Assembly (NCBI GenBank): GCA_022605955.1
Contig: JAKCOZ010000010.1
Span: 744,001-808,000, forward strand
Source: Rallus limicola
Lineage: Eukaryota > Chordata > Aves > Gruiformes > Rallidae
Direction: 5' to 3'
Length of the DNA: 64,000 nt
Position 1 is the stretch's first letter. Each line of letters starts with the position of its first letter. The notes below the pieces were generated by a model, which saw nothing but the letters and a program-made list of their open reading frames with translations, ran no database searches and had not been told where the DNA came from. Both the position numbers and the translations under genes were made by a program. This document shows positions 12,046 to 26,217 of this stretch, one piece after another.

Positions 12046-14205
12046 TGGTAATCACTACAGGTGTCAATTTTTATTAGCTTCTCAATTCATTGCTTGCTGT
12101 GCAAGTGCACAAATAAGAGGCAATCCATTGTCCTGTGCTAGACAGCAAATAACAGAAAAAAAACCATAGAGAGAGAAGCAAGATGAATTTCCAAAAATCA
12201 GAGGTCAGTCAAAATAGATTATGAGTCTCCTGACTCCAGCTGCAATTGTTGGGACAAGAATTTCCTAAAAACTTCATCTTAAGCATCATAAAGCCCCAAG
12301 GAAGAGTTTAAAATATTTCCATTTACTCTGAGCTAATCCATACTGTCATGTTGCAGTTACTTTGATATTAATCTTTTCCTCTGATCTGCATGACTTGGGG
12401 CAGGATGTTCATAAAGTGAGGAGTTTCATGTTACATGTTAAATGGAGCATGTTTATGAGACACTTAAGTTTTTTTTTTCCTCATGCATTTGCCACAATAA
12501 GATGTAGATGACAGGTTGATTGTGTTTACCCAAAGCAATTACATAAATGTACACAACCAAGAGTAGCTATTCATCTATATATTTTCCAATAATAATCAAA
12601 ATGGTTTCACTTATTTTTTTTCTCTCTTGGGCAGAATAAAGCTACAAATATAATTTTCCAACAAATTTTAGAGGAAACCAGACATAATTTTAATGGCTAT
12701 TCATTATAAATCTGTATCCCAGGTATACTGTTGAGATAAAGATGAATGGAGTTAGGCCAGAGCATACAGTGTTTTAATTCTGGTAATGGCAAGAAACTAA
12801 CACTAAGCAATGTGAAATCTGAAAAATAAGCATGGCCCTTAAATGATGTTTTCTACAAAAATTATTTGAATTTCTGTTTGGCATTTCTGAAGAATCACTA
12901 ACAGACTTTCTGGTTTACCTGCAGAGGATTTTGGCTTCTTTTTGCTTCATGACATAAAAGAGATAGATGTAAAATGTGTGTACCTGACGAGGTGGAGGGA
13001 AAGCTTGACTGAGTCAGTGGTTAGTCAAACCAAAAAGAAGAGATAAGCTATCCTGTAACCCATTGCTAACTCACAGTAACTCCCCGGAGCAACTTCACAA
13101 GTACTGTGAGTTAGAAAAATGTACATCATGGACTTTTACGTGTAGCTGTACGGTTGACAGAACATAGTTGAAGCATACTTCAGCACAGCAAATCAAAATG
13201 ATCAAAAAATAGATAAAAAGTTGTGAGGGATGTAAGTGGCTTTATTTTATAAAATATTCTGTAAAATTACCATTTCCCTTCTCTTGTCTGCTTTCATTTG
13301 TGGAACTTCCACTGTGCTTGTTTTTTGCTATTTGAATATTACATTTGAATATTGCAAATGCTAGTCTAAATTATACAATAACCTACACAAAGAGGAGATT
13401 TATTCTGAAAGTTATTGAAAGAAGTATCCAGCCTGTTTTCTATTTTTTTATTTCCTCATTCAGTTTTTCCCTCCCAAAGGAAATGAGTCAGAGTACGCTT
13501 AATTTCTCATTCTGTCTGTCTCTTTTCCTCGTTAGTGTTCTTGCAGAAACCTCTCAAAGATTCTTTCCTCAACACATTTCTAAGCATCTCTATGGCTAAT
13601 GCAAGGTTTCTTTTATATCTTTTCTGAATTATTTTATTACATAGGCCATAAATATAAATTTCTGCATCTCATCCTCAGCTCCAACTTGTGCAAAACCCAT
13701 AAAAGAGGAATTCGTCTTGGCGCAGCTTCTATTCTTTATGCTGCTCAACAGTAGAAATTGATGCACAAATTAGAAAAATCAAAGGATATATCTATGACTG
13801 GTTTCCTCTGTGACTTCAGCGGTGGGTTTGCTTGAATATGAGCATCAAGATTCCTCCATAGACAGTTCTTTGGTATCAAAGTTCAGAAAACATCAGGAAG
13901 TGCATTGGGTCTTTGGGCATGGTGTTTTGTACAACTTAAATTTGTGAATCTCTAATAGTAGCTGAGGGGTTGGGTTTTTTCAGAGTTCTTGGGGGAAAAA
14001 AAAGCTCACCCTGGTCCTAAAATTAAAAGTATTTTATCAGTTAAGTATTTGACCCAAACTTGTTGTAAGCTGTCTTGTCCCAAAGTCCAGGATCAGCGAA
14101 GAGACAAATTTAGCCAGGGCTGGAAGGGCAGGAACCGTGCGTGGGTAATAAATGCACACCAATATGGTTAAAAGCAGTCACTCCATTTTGTTCAGGCAAG
14201 CTGAA
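12046..14205. other. Intronic sequence with one short inverted repeat
   Basis: AT-rich intron. Apart from the hairpin at 13067-13113 I see no gene, mobile element or RNA gene. Confidence 0.5.
13067..13113. repeat. Perfect 12-bp inverted repeat with 23-base loop
   Basis: TAACTCACAGTA (13067-13078) is followed after 23 bases by its exact reverse complement TACTGTGAGTTA (13102-13113). It could form a short hairpin. The stem is shorter than a typical microRNA precursor, so no RNA gene is claimed. Confidence 0.8.
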
Positions 14206-14266
14206 GCCTTTTATACTTTCACAGAAGATAGCAAGCTCACACAGATAGTTAGTTCTCACACAGATA
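14206..14266 (-). promoter_or_regulatory. Promoter-like cluster on the minus strand (tentative)
   Basis: Read on the minus strand, two copies of TATCTGTGTGAG, 19 bases apart (+ strand 14236-14247 and 14255-14266), lie about 20-50 bases upstream of TATAAAAGGC (14206-14215). Repeated elements before a TATA box resemble an LTR promoter, but no LTR ends or polyadenylation signal could be defined. This is speculative. Confidence 0.2.
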
Positions 14267-14285
14267 AGTAGGGGCCTGAGAATGA

Positions 14286-14325
14286 GGGGGGGGTGGGTGG
14301 GGGGTGGGGGGGGGGGGGAGGAGGG
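14286..14325 (+). repeat. G-rich tract, strong G-quadruplex candidate
   Basis: The runs are G8, T, G3, T, G6, T, G13, then AGGAGGG. With loops of one base this is a very strong quadruplex-forming sequence on the + strand, the strand of the ADCY1 pre-mRNA. Confidence 0.9.
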
Positions 14326-16209
14326 AAAGAACATCTGCATGATATCAAGTTTCTGTTACAGCAAGCGCCTGTAATGAAATATAAAAATGGCCCTGATCAA
14401 CTAGCCAGGCACCCACACGAATTCAAGGGTTTTTGCCTGCTTTACTTTAGCTTTCTGCATTTTATACCTTTCTTCAAAAGAGATAACGTTCTGCCATTCT
14501 ATCTCCTTTACTCAATGATTATAGAGAAGGTCTTCATCTAATGGAGGTTTCTGGATGCAATCTCAGGGTCATTACAGAATTGCAGCAAACAGAAAATGTT
14601 AACAGTGCTTTAGCTGTTGGTGTTCCTTTTATGTTTTAATTTTATCTTATTTTATTTTGTTTTGCCTTCTATTGGGGTAGAAGTTCTCTGTGTAACTCTG
14701 ACCAGCAAATGTAACATCCTAAGTGTGTTGCTCCTGACTTTCCATAAACACATCACAAAAGTACAACTTCACAGGGGGTATTTTGTTTGCTTTTGAAAGA
14801 TCATTTCTCAGCAACCAGGGGAAAGTGAAGCTTGTTTCTTTTAATGAATAAATACTAACAATTCTCATCTTCTGAAGCTTTGATGCAAATGTTACAAGCC
14901 TCTGGGACAATATAAATTGTGGCCCTTTATAAATAGAATTTCCTGGGTAACTAAAGGGCCTGCTTCTTCATAAGCACTGTGATCTCAAGCAGAAGCATTT
15001 ATCTGTCTGCTGGAAGATTATTTTACACTTAAGCAGGTTTATTTAAAAATCATATTTTCTGTGTGAAGAAACACCTCTATTATCCTCATTCAGGTCTGGA
15101 CTATCTAAAAGTAAGGCATGGAAATACATTGTACAACTGCACTTGCAAGTGAGGTTTGGGCTGTGAATATGATAGTTGTGATATAGGAAGATATAGGAAG
15201 GTAGATTTCCTTGTGTGCTGCAACAGTACCCTTTGCCACCCCACCAGGGACTGACACAGCCTCTCTCAGTGTGATACGCTTTGCTGCTCCTATTTGTTGG
15301 AAGATCACTGTGGAATCCCATGTGAGATTTTATTGCCATTCATTTGTGGAAAGGTGACAATATATTTGTGTTGTAGCTATGAAAATATGTATACTTTGCT
15401 ATTGACTTCATCACATGTACTTTCCACATGAAACTAGTGATTGTGTTGTTTTGGAAACTCTGTATACACTTATCTAGCTCTTGACTAACATCTTCTTCAA
15501 ACAATTTAATCATTTGCAATGACCAGCACCATTTTCAACTTCTAGGCTCTGAATAACATTCTGTGGTGTTGCTCTGCCTTTTTGTGATATACCACTCCAT
15601 GTGATGACAGTATTTCAAACTCAGCTTTTGCATGTCCTATTTAAGTATTCATGCAGGACCAGTATGTGAACATTCCCTATCATAAGAATGGTGTAATCAA
15701 TGTACTATACGAACAGCTAATTAATTCACTTGGTTGTACTTAAATGACTTTTCAATAGATTGAAAGGAAACTCCAAAAAAAAGAGGTAAAAAATTATTTG
15801 AGTGCCTTTCTAATTAAGCTTCGGGTAATGTATTTTCAGTACTTGCAGTGTGATTGCCTTGGGGAGACTGAGAGAACATGGGACATTCTGTGATACCATC
15901 ATTTAGCATTCTCATGCAACCAACAAGGTGTTACAGGTACAGTAGTTTTTGAAAATGCAGGGGATTTTGTCCTCAGCTATATTTGCATAATTCTTCTTGA
16001 TTTCTGCACCAAATGCATTCATGCATATCCGAGTACTATACGAAACAATGCCCTAGATTAGAAGCTTGTTTTAATTGTGTGTAGTCAATTTGGTACATTT
16101 TAAAGAGTTACTCACTTTTTTTTGACTACTTTGAAGTGAGATGAGAACTTATACTTATTTGTTAAGACATCTATCTCCAATGAAGTTAGTTCACACAGGT
16201 TTAAAGACC
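14326..16209. other. Intronic sequence without recognisable feature
   Basis: AT-rich DNA. I see no exon, repeat family or RNA gene. Confidence 0.5.
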
Positions 16210-16326
16210 CATCCATTTCTTTCTTTCTTTGTTCTTCTTTTTCTTATTTCTCCTTCACGTTTTTTTTTGTTCTTATATTATTTTTCTTCCTCTCTTTCTC
16301 TCTTTCACTCTTTCTGTCTTTCTCAG
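16210..16326 (+). repeat. Long pyrimidine-rich tract ending in a splice-acceptor-like CAG
   Basis: About 115 bases of mostly T and C (CTTT, TCTT and CTCT units) end in TTTCTCAG at 16319-16326. This is either an old CTTT-type simple repeat or a cryptic 3' splice site. No open reading frame with recognisable content follows. Confidence 0.7.
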
Positions 16327-19300
16327 GTGATAGGAGAAAGAAAATAAAACACTATTTTCTTCATTCATTTTCTTCCCTCAGGTACAAATGTTGACTTCCT
16401 TCTGTTCATGCAGACTGCTCAGATGATGATTAATACATGACTAGTACACTCCAGTAGGACTGTAGGAATGTGACTTCACTGGGGATTTTAACTAGAAAAG
16501 CCTAAGGAAAAATAAAGTATAGATTTCAAGATTTGTCCTTCTGGCTCCTTGTAGTCTTTCATGGATTAAAGCATTTTAACTTCAGAAGCTTGAAACAAAT
16601 TCTTTTTTCCATTTTTTTTCACAGAGAACCAGTGACCTACTCAGGTCTCACCATCAAACTGGTCAGTGAATGTAAAGACATTTAAGCACAGATTTTTAAA
16701 GGTGTCCTCTACTCACTGTTAGGAAGGCTAAATATCCCTTCAGAAATAATATAAGACATAGCGGTGGCTTTATTATATATTGAATACTACATTATCCATA
16801 TACTCAACAAGACTTGAACTGTGAGGCACAGATCCTCACAAATATTTGTGTTTCAGAGACCCTAGGTTCATTTTAGGGTCAATTAGGCACCTAAGTATGT
16901 GTGTGGGTTGTACCCAAGCCAACCCACGGTTGACTGCTTTTCAACTTCTCCACGACAAGACCTTTACTAGCAGACATCTTGAAAACTGTGGATGCTTATG
17001 GAAGCTCTGAATTGTATGGAAGTTAAGTGCTAATGATAGACAGGAGATGACTTTTTATACCAGTAAAGTGTATTTGATGAATGTCATCTCAGGAATTGCT
17101 TGCCATTTGTCAGATTCCATATCAGGAAGGACATAAACAAGTTGTGAAGTACAAATGAATGCAGATAGAAATGGTTCAGTGTGCCCCTGTTACCTTGGGC
17201 ATTGACTGGGCACAGCAAAGCAAAGGTGGTTAAACTCTGAGAAACGGTTTTAAACGCTGTTCCTCTGTAGAAAGAGGTCTGACTCTCCCTGTTTGATGAC
17301 AGATGACGTTGTGCTTCCAGCTTGGGCATGAGGTGGATACTCCTGGATGACTTGTGCTGCAGAATCTGTGTCATAAAAATGCTCAAGCTCTGCCAGGAGT
17401 ACTTGCTTGAACACCTCTTGGGACTGCATACTGAAAATGTCTTGCTATTGAATTCAGTTTAGGCTGAAACATCCTGAAAGGTACGTACTCACTCAAGTTC
17501 CCATGATCAGCAAACTGAGTCTGTAACTCTAGACACTAGTTCTTGCAGCTGGATAGAGTGGTGTAGAATGAACTTTATGAGCCTGAGCTCTTGTTTTGCA
17601 CAGGAAGGTTGTGGCAGCTTCACAGAACTAAGTTCCAGTTGCATGGTCATTTGAATCACACTGTGTCCATGGGCATCTCCATGAGCACCAGAGACTGGTG
17701 ATTCCCTAAATATGCATGTGTACACTAGCTGTGCACTGCACAATTAGTCATTTTGTGATTGGTCAATTATTAGGCTGTAGTAAAGACATGTTTCAAAGGT
17801 CAAGATAGGAACCGCTGGGACCAAACAGGCAATTAAATGTGCATACTAAAATGGCACCAAGGTAACTGTGCAACTGTTTGCTCAGGCACTATCAGTGCTA
17901 GGTACTTCATTAATTAAGAGAGCCTACCCAAACAAGAGAGAGAGGTTTATTTATATATCTCACAATTAAGAATTGAACTTTATTCCCTGATCCAGAGTAT
18001 GCTTGCTACCAATGGTCTAGTGACTTTAGCTTGTATAAACTGAAAATCTACCCACTGATGTTTTTTACTTTGTTAATTTTGTGTTTGATTAGAACTGTTT
18101 ATCAGATGATCCCAGAATACATTTTATATCACTGAATTAGTACTCTGAATATATTTTAAAAGAAACATTTTAAGACTCTTCTTCTGGCCATATGCTTGGT
18201 AACAGGAACAATAATACAGATTGCTATGATGAGATCATACACAGAAGAGAAAGACAGACATGATCAGACAGAATCACACAGTTAAGTGCTATCTGTATTA
18301 CCATCAGGGATTGTGGCTGGGCTATCATGTCATTGCAGCTGCATGGCTTAGGTTTTTGTTCTTAATCACACTGATGAGCACAAGCAATATAGCACCAGGG
18401 CCTGGCATTTCCAAAGCATTAGCAGTCACTGAAGACAGCATATGAGAAGCACATGCTAAGTTTTCATACTAAGAGATCTGTGGGAACTTGAAGTCTGGAT
18501 GAGTTAAGTTGTTATCAATATGTTTTCCCTTTAGATAGAATTTTCTTTGGCTTCACTTAGAAGCAGAATTATGGCCTGTTTGCTCCTGAAAGGGGAAGGT
18601 TTCTTAAGCTATGATTCGGGAAAGACAACATGACATGTAGGTTATTTTAAATTAGAGACTGTTCCTTTTAGCCTCCCACTTGACTGCCACCCCTTGTATT
18701 AGTAACCCCTATGAAAATGAATGCCATAGAGAGAAATAAAATGTGAAAGTAGGGTCAAGCAAGGAAAATCAACCCCCAAAAACCTTCCATTCTCCTTTCT
18801 CCAATATCTCTTCAGCAGTTTTGCCCAGAAAAAAAAAGTAATAAAATTAATTTAAAAAAAACCCTTAAAGATCATTTTGTTGAACTGGGTAGTGTGTTAG
18901 TTCAGAACAGAAAGATCATCCCTTCCTCCTGCCAGACAATTTTCTTATTGTGCCTGATAGTAAACAGTAAATAGGAAGGCACTGAAGTATGGTAAGAAAT
19001 TACCATAGTAAACGTATCATTACCACATCCATGTTGCATTAAGGTACGTGAACATACATTTAGAAAGATGCTGATTTCAGGGAAAGTATCTGTTCAAAAG
19101 TTTTCCATGTCTTATGGAAAGAATTCTTTCTGCCTGTTTTTCCAGTCACTGTATCCCTCACCTTCCTCTGAAGGTATGCTTTGTTCGGGAGTGCTCCAGC
19201 AGAGCACTTCTAGTCCTGTAGAAGGTTTTGCTCTGTGTGTGTCTCTGGCACTGATCTGTTCCAGGAAAATAAATTCTCCTCATGGCTTGAGGAATGGTCA

Positions 19301-22300
19301 TAGCTGACTGCCCTAAATACAAAGATTTATACAGCAGAAAGGAGGCCAAATAGATTGTAAGAGAATTGTAGCAGAGAGCTAAGAGTGGGAGTGGTGTAAG
19401 GGAAGCATCCAAGAAAACAGCTGAATTAGTGGACTGCATTGCTCTCTTGTTTTTCTGTTAGGGATGAAGTGAGTGTCACCTCAGCTATTTGCTCTGGGCA
19501 CAATAGCCTAAGAAGATCTTTGCTTATCTCTTACAGAAGGGGAACCTCTCTGTGCTTTCTGTGCCTGCCTATATTGCTAGTAACCATACTCTCTGGATAC
19601 ATGTCTGTATATTTAGACTTTAATACTACAGTTACATTCATAGAGATTATGGTGAAAAATATGGTACCTTTAATTATCAAAGATACTTATTTTATGGCCT
19701 GTTACCCACTTGCAATTTTAAGTTTGCTTCACTGTGTCTAGTGCCTGGGGCAAGTTGAGTGATATTCCCAGCAGAGCTTTTTCCTAGAGATTTTACTGAT
19801 GCCCGTGCTGGTGGTAGCAGGTTTTGGACATTGCTTCCCACTCCTTCCTTTTTTTCTGTCTGTTCCCCTTTTCTCTGTATCAGAACATAAAGTTGATTCA
19901 GGCCCTTGAATTATACCTGACTGAGGTAAACCACGCACTATGATCTACAAGGGTAACACAAATTGTATATATAGTTCTACATAGGTAATAGTAGTGACTG
20001 ATTCGGTGATAATCTTGCCCATGATCCTCACACAGTTACCACTTGCTGGCTATTCCGTCCGGTAATTAAAATGAACAAGGATTTCCCTTGCAGAGTGGCC
20101 ACACTGGTGCCGTTACCAGCAGGGTGAATGGGGCAGAGTGTGACCATCAAACCTGTGGTGCCAGCTTGCACACCATGGTTGTTGCTGCCCCTCAGACGGT
20201 TGTCAGTGGTGGGGCAGATACTGTCTGCGTCCTGCAGTATCTCAGATTTAAGGATTACCAAACCACCTCATACTTTGAACATGCTGTGAACTTCACTTCT
20301 TTTGCACCATGGATTGATTGTTGAAAGTCACAAATCATCCTTGGAAGGGCCAACACCTAAGTGCAACAAACTCCAACTGGAGAGTCCACTGCAGACCATT
20401 CAGCAATGCTGCTCTCTGTTCTGACTAGAAGTTTTCAATGTTAGGGGTAAGGGTAGAACTCAGAGTCATGGTTCAGTAGAGTGAATGAATAGTAGTTGTA
20501 TAAAAATTAGACCTTATTTAATGATGGTACGTCACATATCATTTGGAAGTGGGTGTATCTTTGAGTACCTGTTTAAACTGGAATTGTATGAAAATGGTGA
20601 AGTCACATTACTTCTGGTTCTAGTTTGGCAAACTGCCCTCATTGCACCTATTTTTAAGTTAATATTTAGTAAGGAAGCATGTTGATGAAAATGTTAAATC
20701 CCTGTTGTAAACATTTAGGTCCTTTCTCATAATTAATACCATTTACATTTGGAAAGTAGGAGGTTTGCATGTGTGTTTCCAGGAAGGTAGGAGTCATTTG
20801 CAAGAGCAGAGAAGCATGTGTACACTCACAGAGTAACATGTATCCATATTGCTGTGTGAGTTGGCTAAGCATTTCATTAGAAAAACAAATAAAGCATGTT
20901 AAGGGATATTTTGCATGGGATTACATCAGAGCATTAGCATCTCTTGCTTGCTTACAAAACTGTGAAACATTGGCTACATGAAGTGACAGTGGGCAATATG
21001 GCAGGGCAGTGTGAAAATTTATTTTCAGTTATTATTAGAAGTAATCAAGGGCTATTGCATGAGTTTTCAATGTTATGATTTATAATAATATTTGGGATTA
21101 CTTTTTCAGTCATTCAAAACTGGAATTTGGAACATATATTTGTAGATATTATATAAAGCTGTTATTATATATAAACATGTACAGATGTCCCATAGCTATA
21201 CACACACATCATTTTGTAATGGATGATTTTTTGAAATAAGTTTAAATTTAAACTCCTTTAAGTAGGTTAAAATATTCCAGTTATCTGATCAGTAGAATAG
21301 TCATTGACCTACATTTGTGAGGAAATATTTTTTCTGAAAATGCTGTTCTAACTTTAAAGGGATCATTAATAGATCATATGTGGCAGCCCAATTTGCATTT
21401 TAGATAACTCAGAATTATTAATTATCATGCGATACTCAGGCAAACTTCTAATTTCTGAAGAGAATGATCTAAGCCTTTAGAACTTGAAAGGAGATAGCCA
21501 AAAACAACTATGTAGCAAGAGATAGCTGCATGGGATGAAAGGGATTTGCTGTCCTATGGATTTCCTACTGTGCCGTTTCGAATCTCCTGACAGTTACAGG
21601 GCTAGATTAATTTCTTTCTTCCTGTTGTATTTTTAGTTTTGGTCTTGATCTTTGTCATGTAGTCTCTCACAGCAGAGTTTCAGGATTCTTTCATATATTT
21701 GTATATATACATAAAGTATGTCCACAGTGAAAACATTAGTTTGGCTATACTAAACACTGTGAAACCAAAACTGTTTTTTTTTTTTCCAAGTTAGTGTCTC
21801 ACATCAGTTTGTTACATTCCTTTGTGCAGTGACACACAGGCATACATGTGCATAGCTGCCTTGTGTGCAACAGCCACTTTCTCACACCACCAGGTGCACT
21901 AAAGTCCCTTTCTCATATGCCATTGCTCTATGAATGGCTTCTTTTTTAGGTGATGAGAACAAAAGAGACCTTGTATTTGTCCACAGATTTATTTTCCCAC
22001 CTTAATTATTATGCAGAGCATGGCACACTGCTATTGCCAGATATTGCTTGTGAGACCCTGAAGAGTGCTCTGCCTCATCTTTGGCTCAGTCTGTGCCACT
22101 GGTGCTTTGTTTTTTTCTCACTCAGCAAAACTGTTGACCAGCGGTTCTGCAACAGAGAAAACCAAATGGGAAGACCTATCACAAGATTTGGTAGATCCAT
22201 TCAGGCAGTTTTGTCAGCAGTGCTGTGATGCCTGCATTTTTCTTGGAAGCCAGGGTGCAGAAACTGTCTCATCCCATCTCAGGAGTCAAATGCATAATAA

Positions 22301-25300
22301 TAGTTTGGATACAGGTAACAATACAAAGCTCTTCCATGTATTTCTGGTCATATTTCATCATAGACCCCATCAACTACTTTTACCAGCACATGAAAAAATA
22401 AAGGTTTGTGCAGTAATTTTAATGTCACAGCTAATGTCTGACGCACTGAAATCACCAAACTGTAGTAAGAAGCTAACCCAATGAACGCTTAATAGCAGCA
22501 GCATGGCCAGATATTAGCTGTCTTTAATGGTTCTAAGCCAGGCTTTCACACCACATCCGAATTCCTCAGCAGGTTTGCCAGAGTGCCAAAAATTTCCAGA
22601 GCAAACTGCTGTTCTCAAACTGCCAGAGGAGTAGAAAAAAAAAGTACATGTGCTTTGTTGGTTTTTTGTTAACAAAAGGACTTGCGTAGCCATTGAATTA
22701 AATATTTCTGAATCTGAACTGTATAACATATATTTGCAAGAGGCATTTGATATTTGTACTCCTCTCCTGGGGTGATTATTTAAAAATGTTATCAAAATAC
22801 TGTTTGATACTCATAATCTTCAGCAACTGCCGAAGACATTGATTTTAAGCTTTGATCTTTTGTGAAGAATTACTCCATCTGGGAACTGTGGGTTTGGCAG
22901 TTTCACTTCTTAACAGTTCAGATGATCTCTGTGATGGATAGGCATCAGTTGGCTAGGTACTACAGTTAGCTGGTCTTCTGTTCAGTTCTGATAGTCCTAT
23001 AAAGTGATGTCTGACTTGCCTTCTTTCCTAGCTGGCTTCCACCGATACCATTTCCATCATACATATTGGACTGTTAACTTGTGGATTATGGATTTTGGTC
23101 ACCTCATTAGGTTTTTCAAATGAACACTAGCTAACTGGCAGTATTGCTCTTGTCTGTCTTTAGGCCTTAAAACTAGGCAGGATGTCTACTGCTTGTCTGC
23201 CAATCTATGCTTAGAGCATGAACACAGATATTTCTCTGCAGCTATCTCTTTTACTTCTTTAACTTGTGGCTTCATGGCTGCGGACTTAATGGTATTCTCT
23301 GAAACTTTAAAATACTCGTGTCTGTCATTTGTGCACCTTTAATATTTTTTAACTGAACCTGTAAATAGCATCATGAATATTATAGTATGTCCCACCTATA
23401 TTAAAATAGCACTTCGTGTGTGTATACTTTACAATAGTAGTATGGAAGAGTCTTCATGAAAAAAAAAATAAATTACCTGGTAGCTTTATTTCTACTTTGG
23501 GTCCAACAATATTCTCCTTTATAATCCACTAATGAAATTTTCTCTGCTTTCAGCTGGGAATTTAAAAAAACACCACAAAAGAAACAAAAAACTCAAACAG
23601 ATTAAAAACCTAACATCTTTTCTCTGAGCTTTCTTCCTTGAAGGATCAACTTTATTTTAATGAAACACTCTGTGCTATTTCCCAAAGCTTTCTGTTGTAG
23701 CCCTTGGCACCTTCAGACTGCATCTTTGATACAAACTGTTCTTTCTTCTTGTAGTGAACTCCCTTGCTGAATAGTTAGGAACTTTCAGGAGAGCCTTAGC
23801 ACCTTGGAAAGCACTGTTCCAGTGTAGTCTATAGACAACATAGTGGCAGTATAGTTGGTCTCCATTTGCCATACACCTCTTTCTGCATGGGCAGCATTGA
23901 TGAGAGCTGTGTGGTTGGAGGACCAGATCCCTAATAAATCACTGTCAGGAATCCAAGAGAGCCTGGTCTGTTCTCCTGAAGTGGATGTTCTTGACAGAGC
24001 TGAGGCTTAGCATAGAACATTTGTTACATCTTACTGTTCTGTACTTTGACTTGTAAATAACCTTGATGTTTGAAGTCTTTTTCTAGGTTCTTTGCCACTC
24101 TAACTAACGTAAATGCACAATGCATCTTCAAAGTCAGCACCTTCCAAATTGTTACCAGGCTCCCCATGGAAATAACCAGTAGCAACATTTTATGACTTTT
24201 CATTAATTTTGTTTATCTGGAAGAAGTTTCAATGCAGTGGTGCATCTCACATTGTTTACTGTTGAAAAGCATGGAATCTCTCAAGCGGGACAATTTTGAA
24301 AAAATAAGATTGTTTGTAAAGAGTGGGTTATTTTTTGCCAAGTGAGTTCCCAGACCCAGTTGAACATTTGGAGGATAGGAACAGCAAAAGGGAAAGTAGC
24401 ATCAGGACAGTCTCTGCCCCCTGCCTCCCACTCACCATTTAATGTGTATATAGCAGCACTAAGATGCACATTGTGCAGAGTTTAGCAATCCATTCAAGCA
24501 CTGAAACCAGAAGCAATATGGTCAGAATAGCACAGCATTGCACCTGGAAGGACGAACTCTCTTGAGAGTTTCAAGCCTCTCAGACAGAGAGACTGCACTG
24601 TTGTGGATAAACAGGTTTCAGTGGGGTCATCTTTGCAGCACTGCTGTGCTCAGGAGACATACAAGCACTGGTCAACCTTAGGACATAGGCCTTTGAAGGG
24701 TGTTACGTGGCTGACTTTCTATTTGAACTATGCAAAGAAATCTAACTCCCTAAATAAACTGATTCAGTAATTTATGCAATTTCTTTTGTCAAAAGATTGC
24801 ATTACTACATTGAATTATTGATCCACTTATGCTTGTAGCCTACTCCTACCAGTAGTTTTTTCTTCATTACTCAAAATTCTACACCATATTGTGTATGTAC
24901 TACTCACACAAAAAAAAAGCTAAAACAAAACATGAAGAACTGATGATGTTCCCTAGCAGTAACTCAAAAGAATGGTGAGCTCTAACACACTGAGTTTTTG
25001 CTGCATAATGTAAGATGCAACAGATAGGTTTCATTAATTGTGCAGCTGTACAAATGATAAGTTAGATTTTTATATGTATTGGTCTGTTCAAAACCTTCAC
25101 AAACAGAGGAATTATTTTGCCTACTGCATTGCTGAAAAGCTACTACACGAGGTGAAACACAGAAAGCTGTCTAGCAGCTGGTGGATTCCTATAATCAACT
25201 GAATGTACAGGAGTAACTTAAGTAGACAAAAATGTAATTACTTAGTATATTTCTTCTACTGAACTTATTACGCAGTGCCTTACACTGGAAAAATGTCTCA

Positions 25301-26217
25301 CTCAGTGCCTTATAAGCACAGGTCTCTAAGAGTAGAACTGTATATAATATATATGTGAACACAGTTCCAAACATATATTCACAAAGAGTAATTTACTTAG
25401 AGTGTTTTCTAAAACTTAATAATCTCAGTCCTTGCCCCATTTCTTCTGCTTGGTCAATTCTGACTATAAAATTAGACCCTTTAGTTACTCGATATGAAAA
25501 TATGCCTGTTTTAAACAATTGTTTTGGTGGGGTTTTTTACATGAAAAAGCAAAGCAATATAGCGAATGCAACAGTTCAAAACAAAAAGTTTATAACAAAT
25601 TTCAGAATATTAGAGATATGTAGATAGGCTGGAAATAGTGACATAGCAGCCATAACTTAGTCTTTAGATTGCAGTGTGGATGGCTAATTTGTTAAGGCAG
25701 AAAGCATGTAATGATTCTGATTTTAATCTAGATACCCAAGGAAAACAGATTGTGTGAAGTGACTACTGGCAGAATTAAGTCCACTGATTGTAGACTATGC
25801 ATCTGGTGTTCTAGAGGTAGTCAAAATATGGGGCAATTTTTATGTCTCAGTGTAAAGAGTAGGTTTGTATCTCAAAAGTTGTCAGAACTTTGAATGAACC
25901 TCATGGATTTTATCTCTTCTTAGTATTTTAGCTGGCATTTTTACTTACTGAAAAATACTACTAGAAGTTGCTGGAGGCTCCTGGAAGAAAATGGTAGTGT
26001 TCCTGTGACTGGTGCTTGTGCTGGTTCAGATCAATTTTTAAATAAAAGCACCGATTGAGACAGACTTCATGTTCTGAAGACACACCTTTCCTCTAAAAGT
26101 ACTGCATTCACATTTCTCCGACTGTGCTTTTTCTAAAGATTCTGAGGTTTCTTACAGTTTTTATCACTTTGCCCAACATAAAATCAATAGTTCAGCATTC
26201 ACCCACTCTGGAACGAA
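16327..26217. other. Intronic sequence without recognisable gene
   Basis: Nearly 10 kb of AT-rich DNA with no mobile element that I recognise. It has a T13 run near 21774 and short A/T tracts. The stretch 20040-20280 is somewhat richer in GC and CpG than its surroundings and gives a minus-strand open frame of 77 codons that I could not assign. The other open frames (up to 139 codons at 22065-22484) lack recognisable motifs. Confidence 0.5.

Noticed and set aside
20028..20290. GC-richer stretch with a 77-codon minus-strand frame, faintly like a retroviral dUTPase segment
   Set aside because: The resemblance is a few residues only, with no motif in the right order. A protein-level search with this stretch would settle it.
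22065..22484. 139-codon open frame in intron 1
   Set aside because: Composition is ordinary, with no recognisable domain or initiation context; treated as chance.
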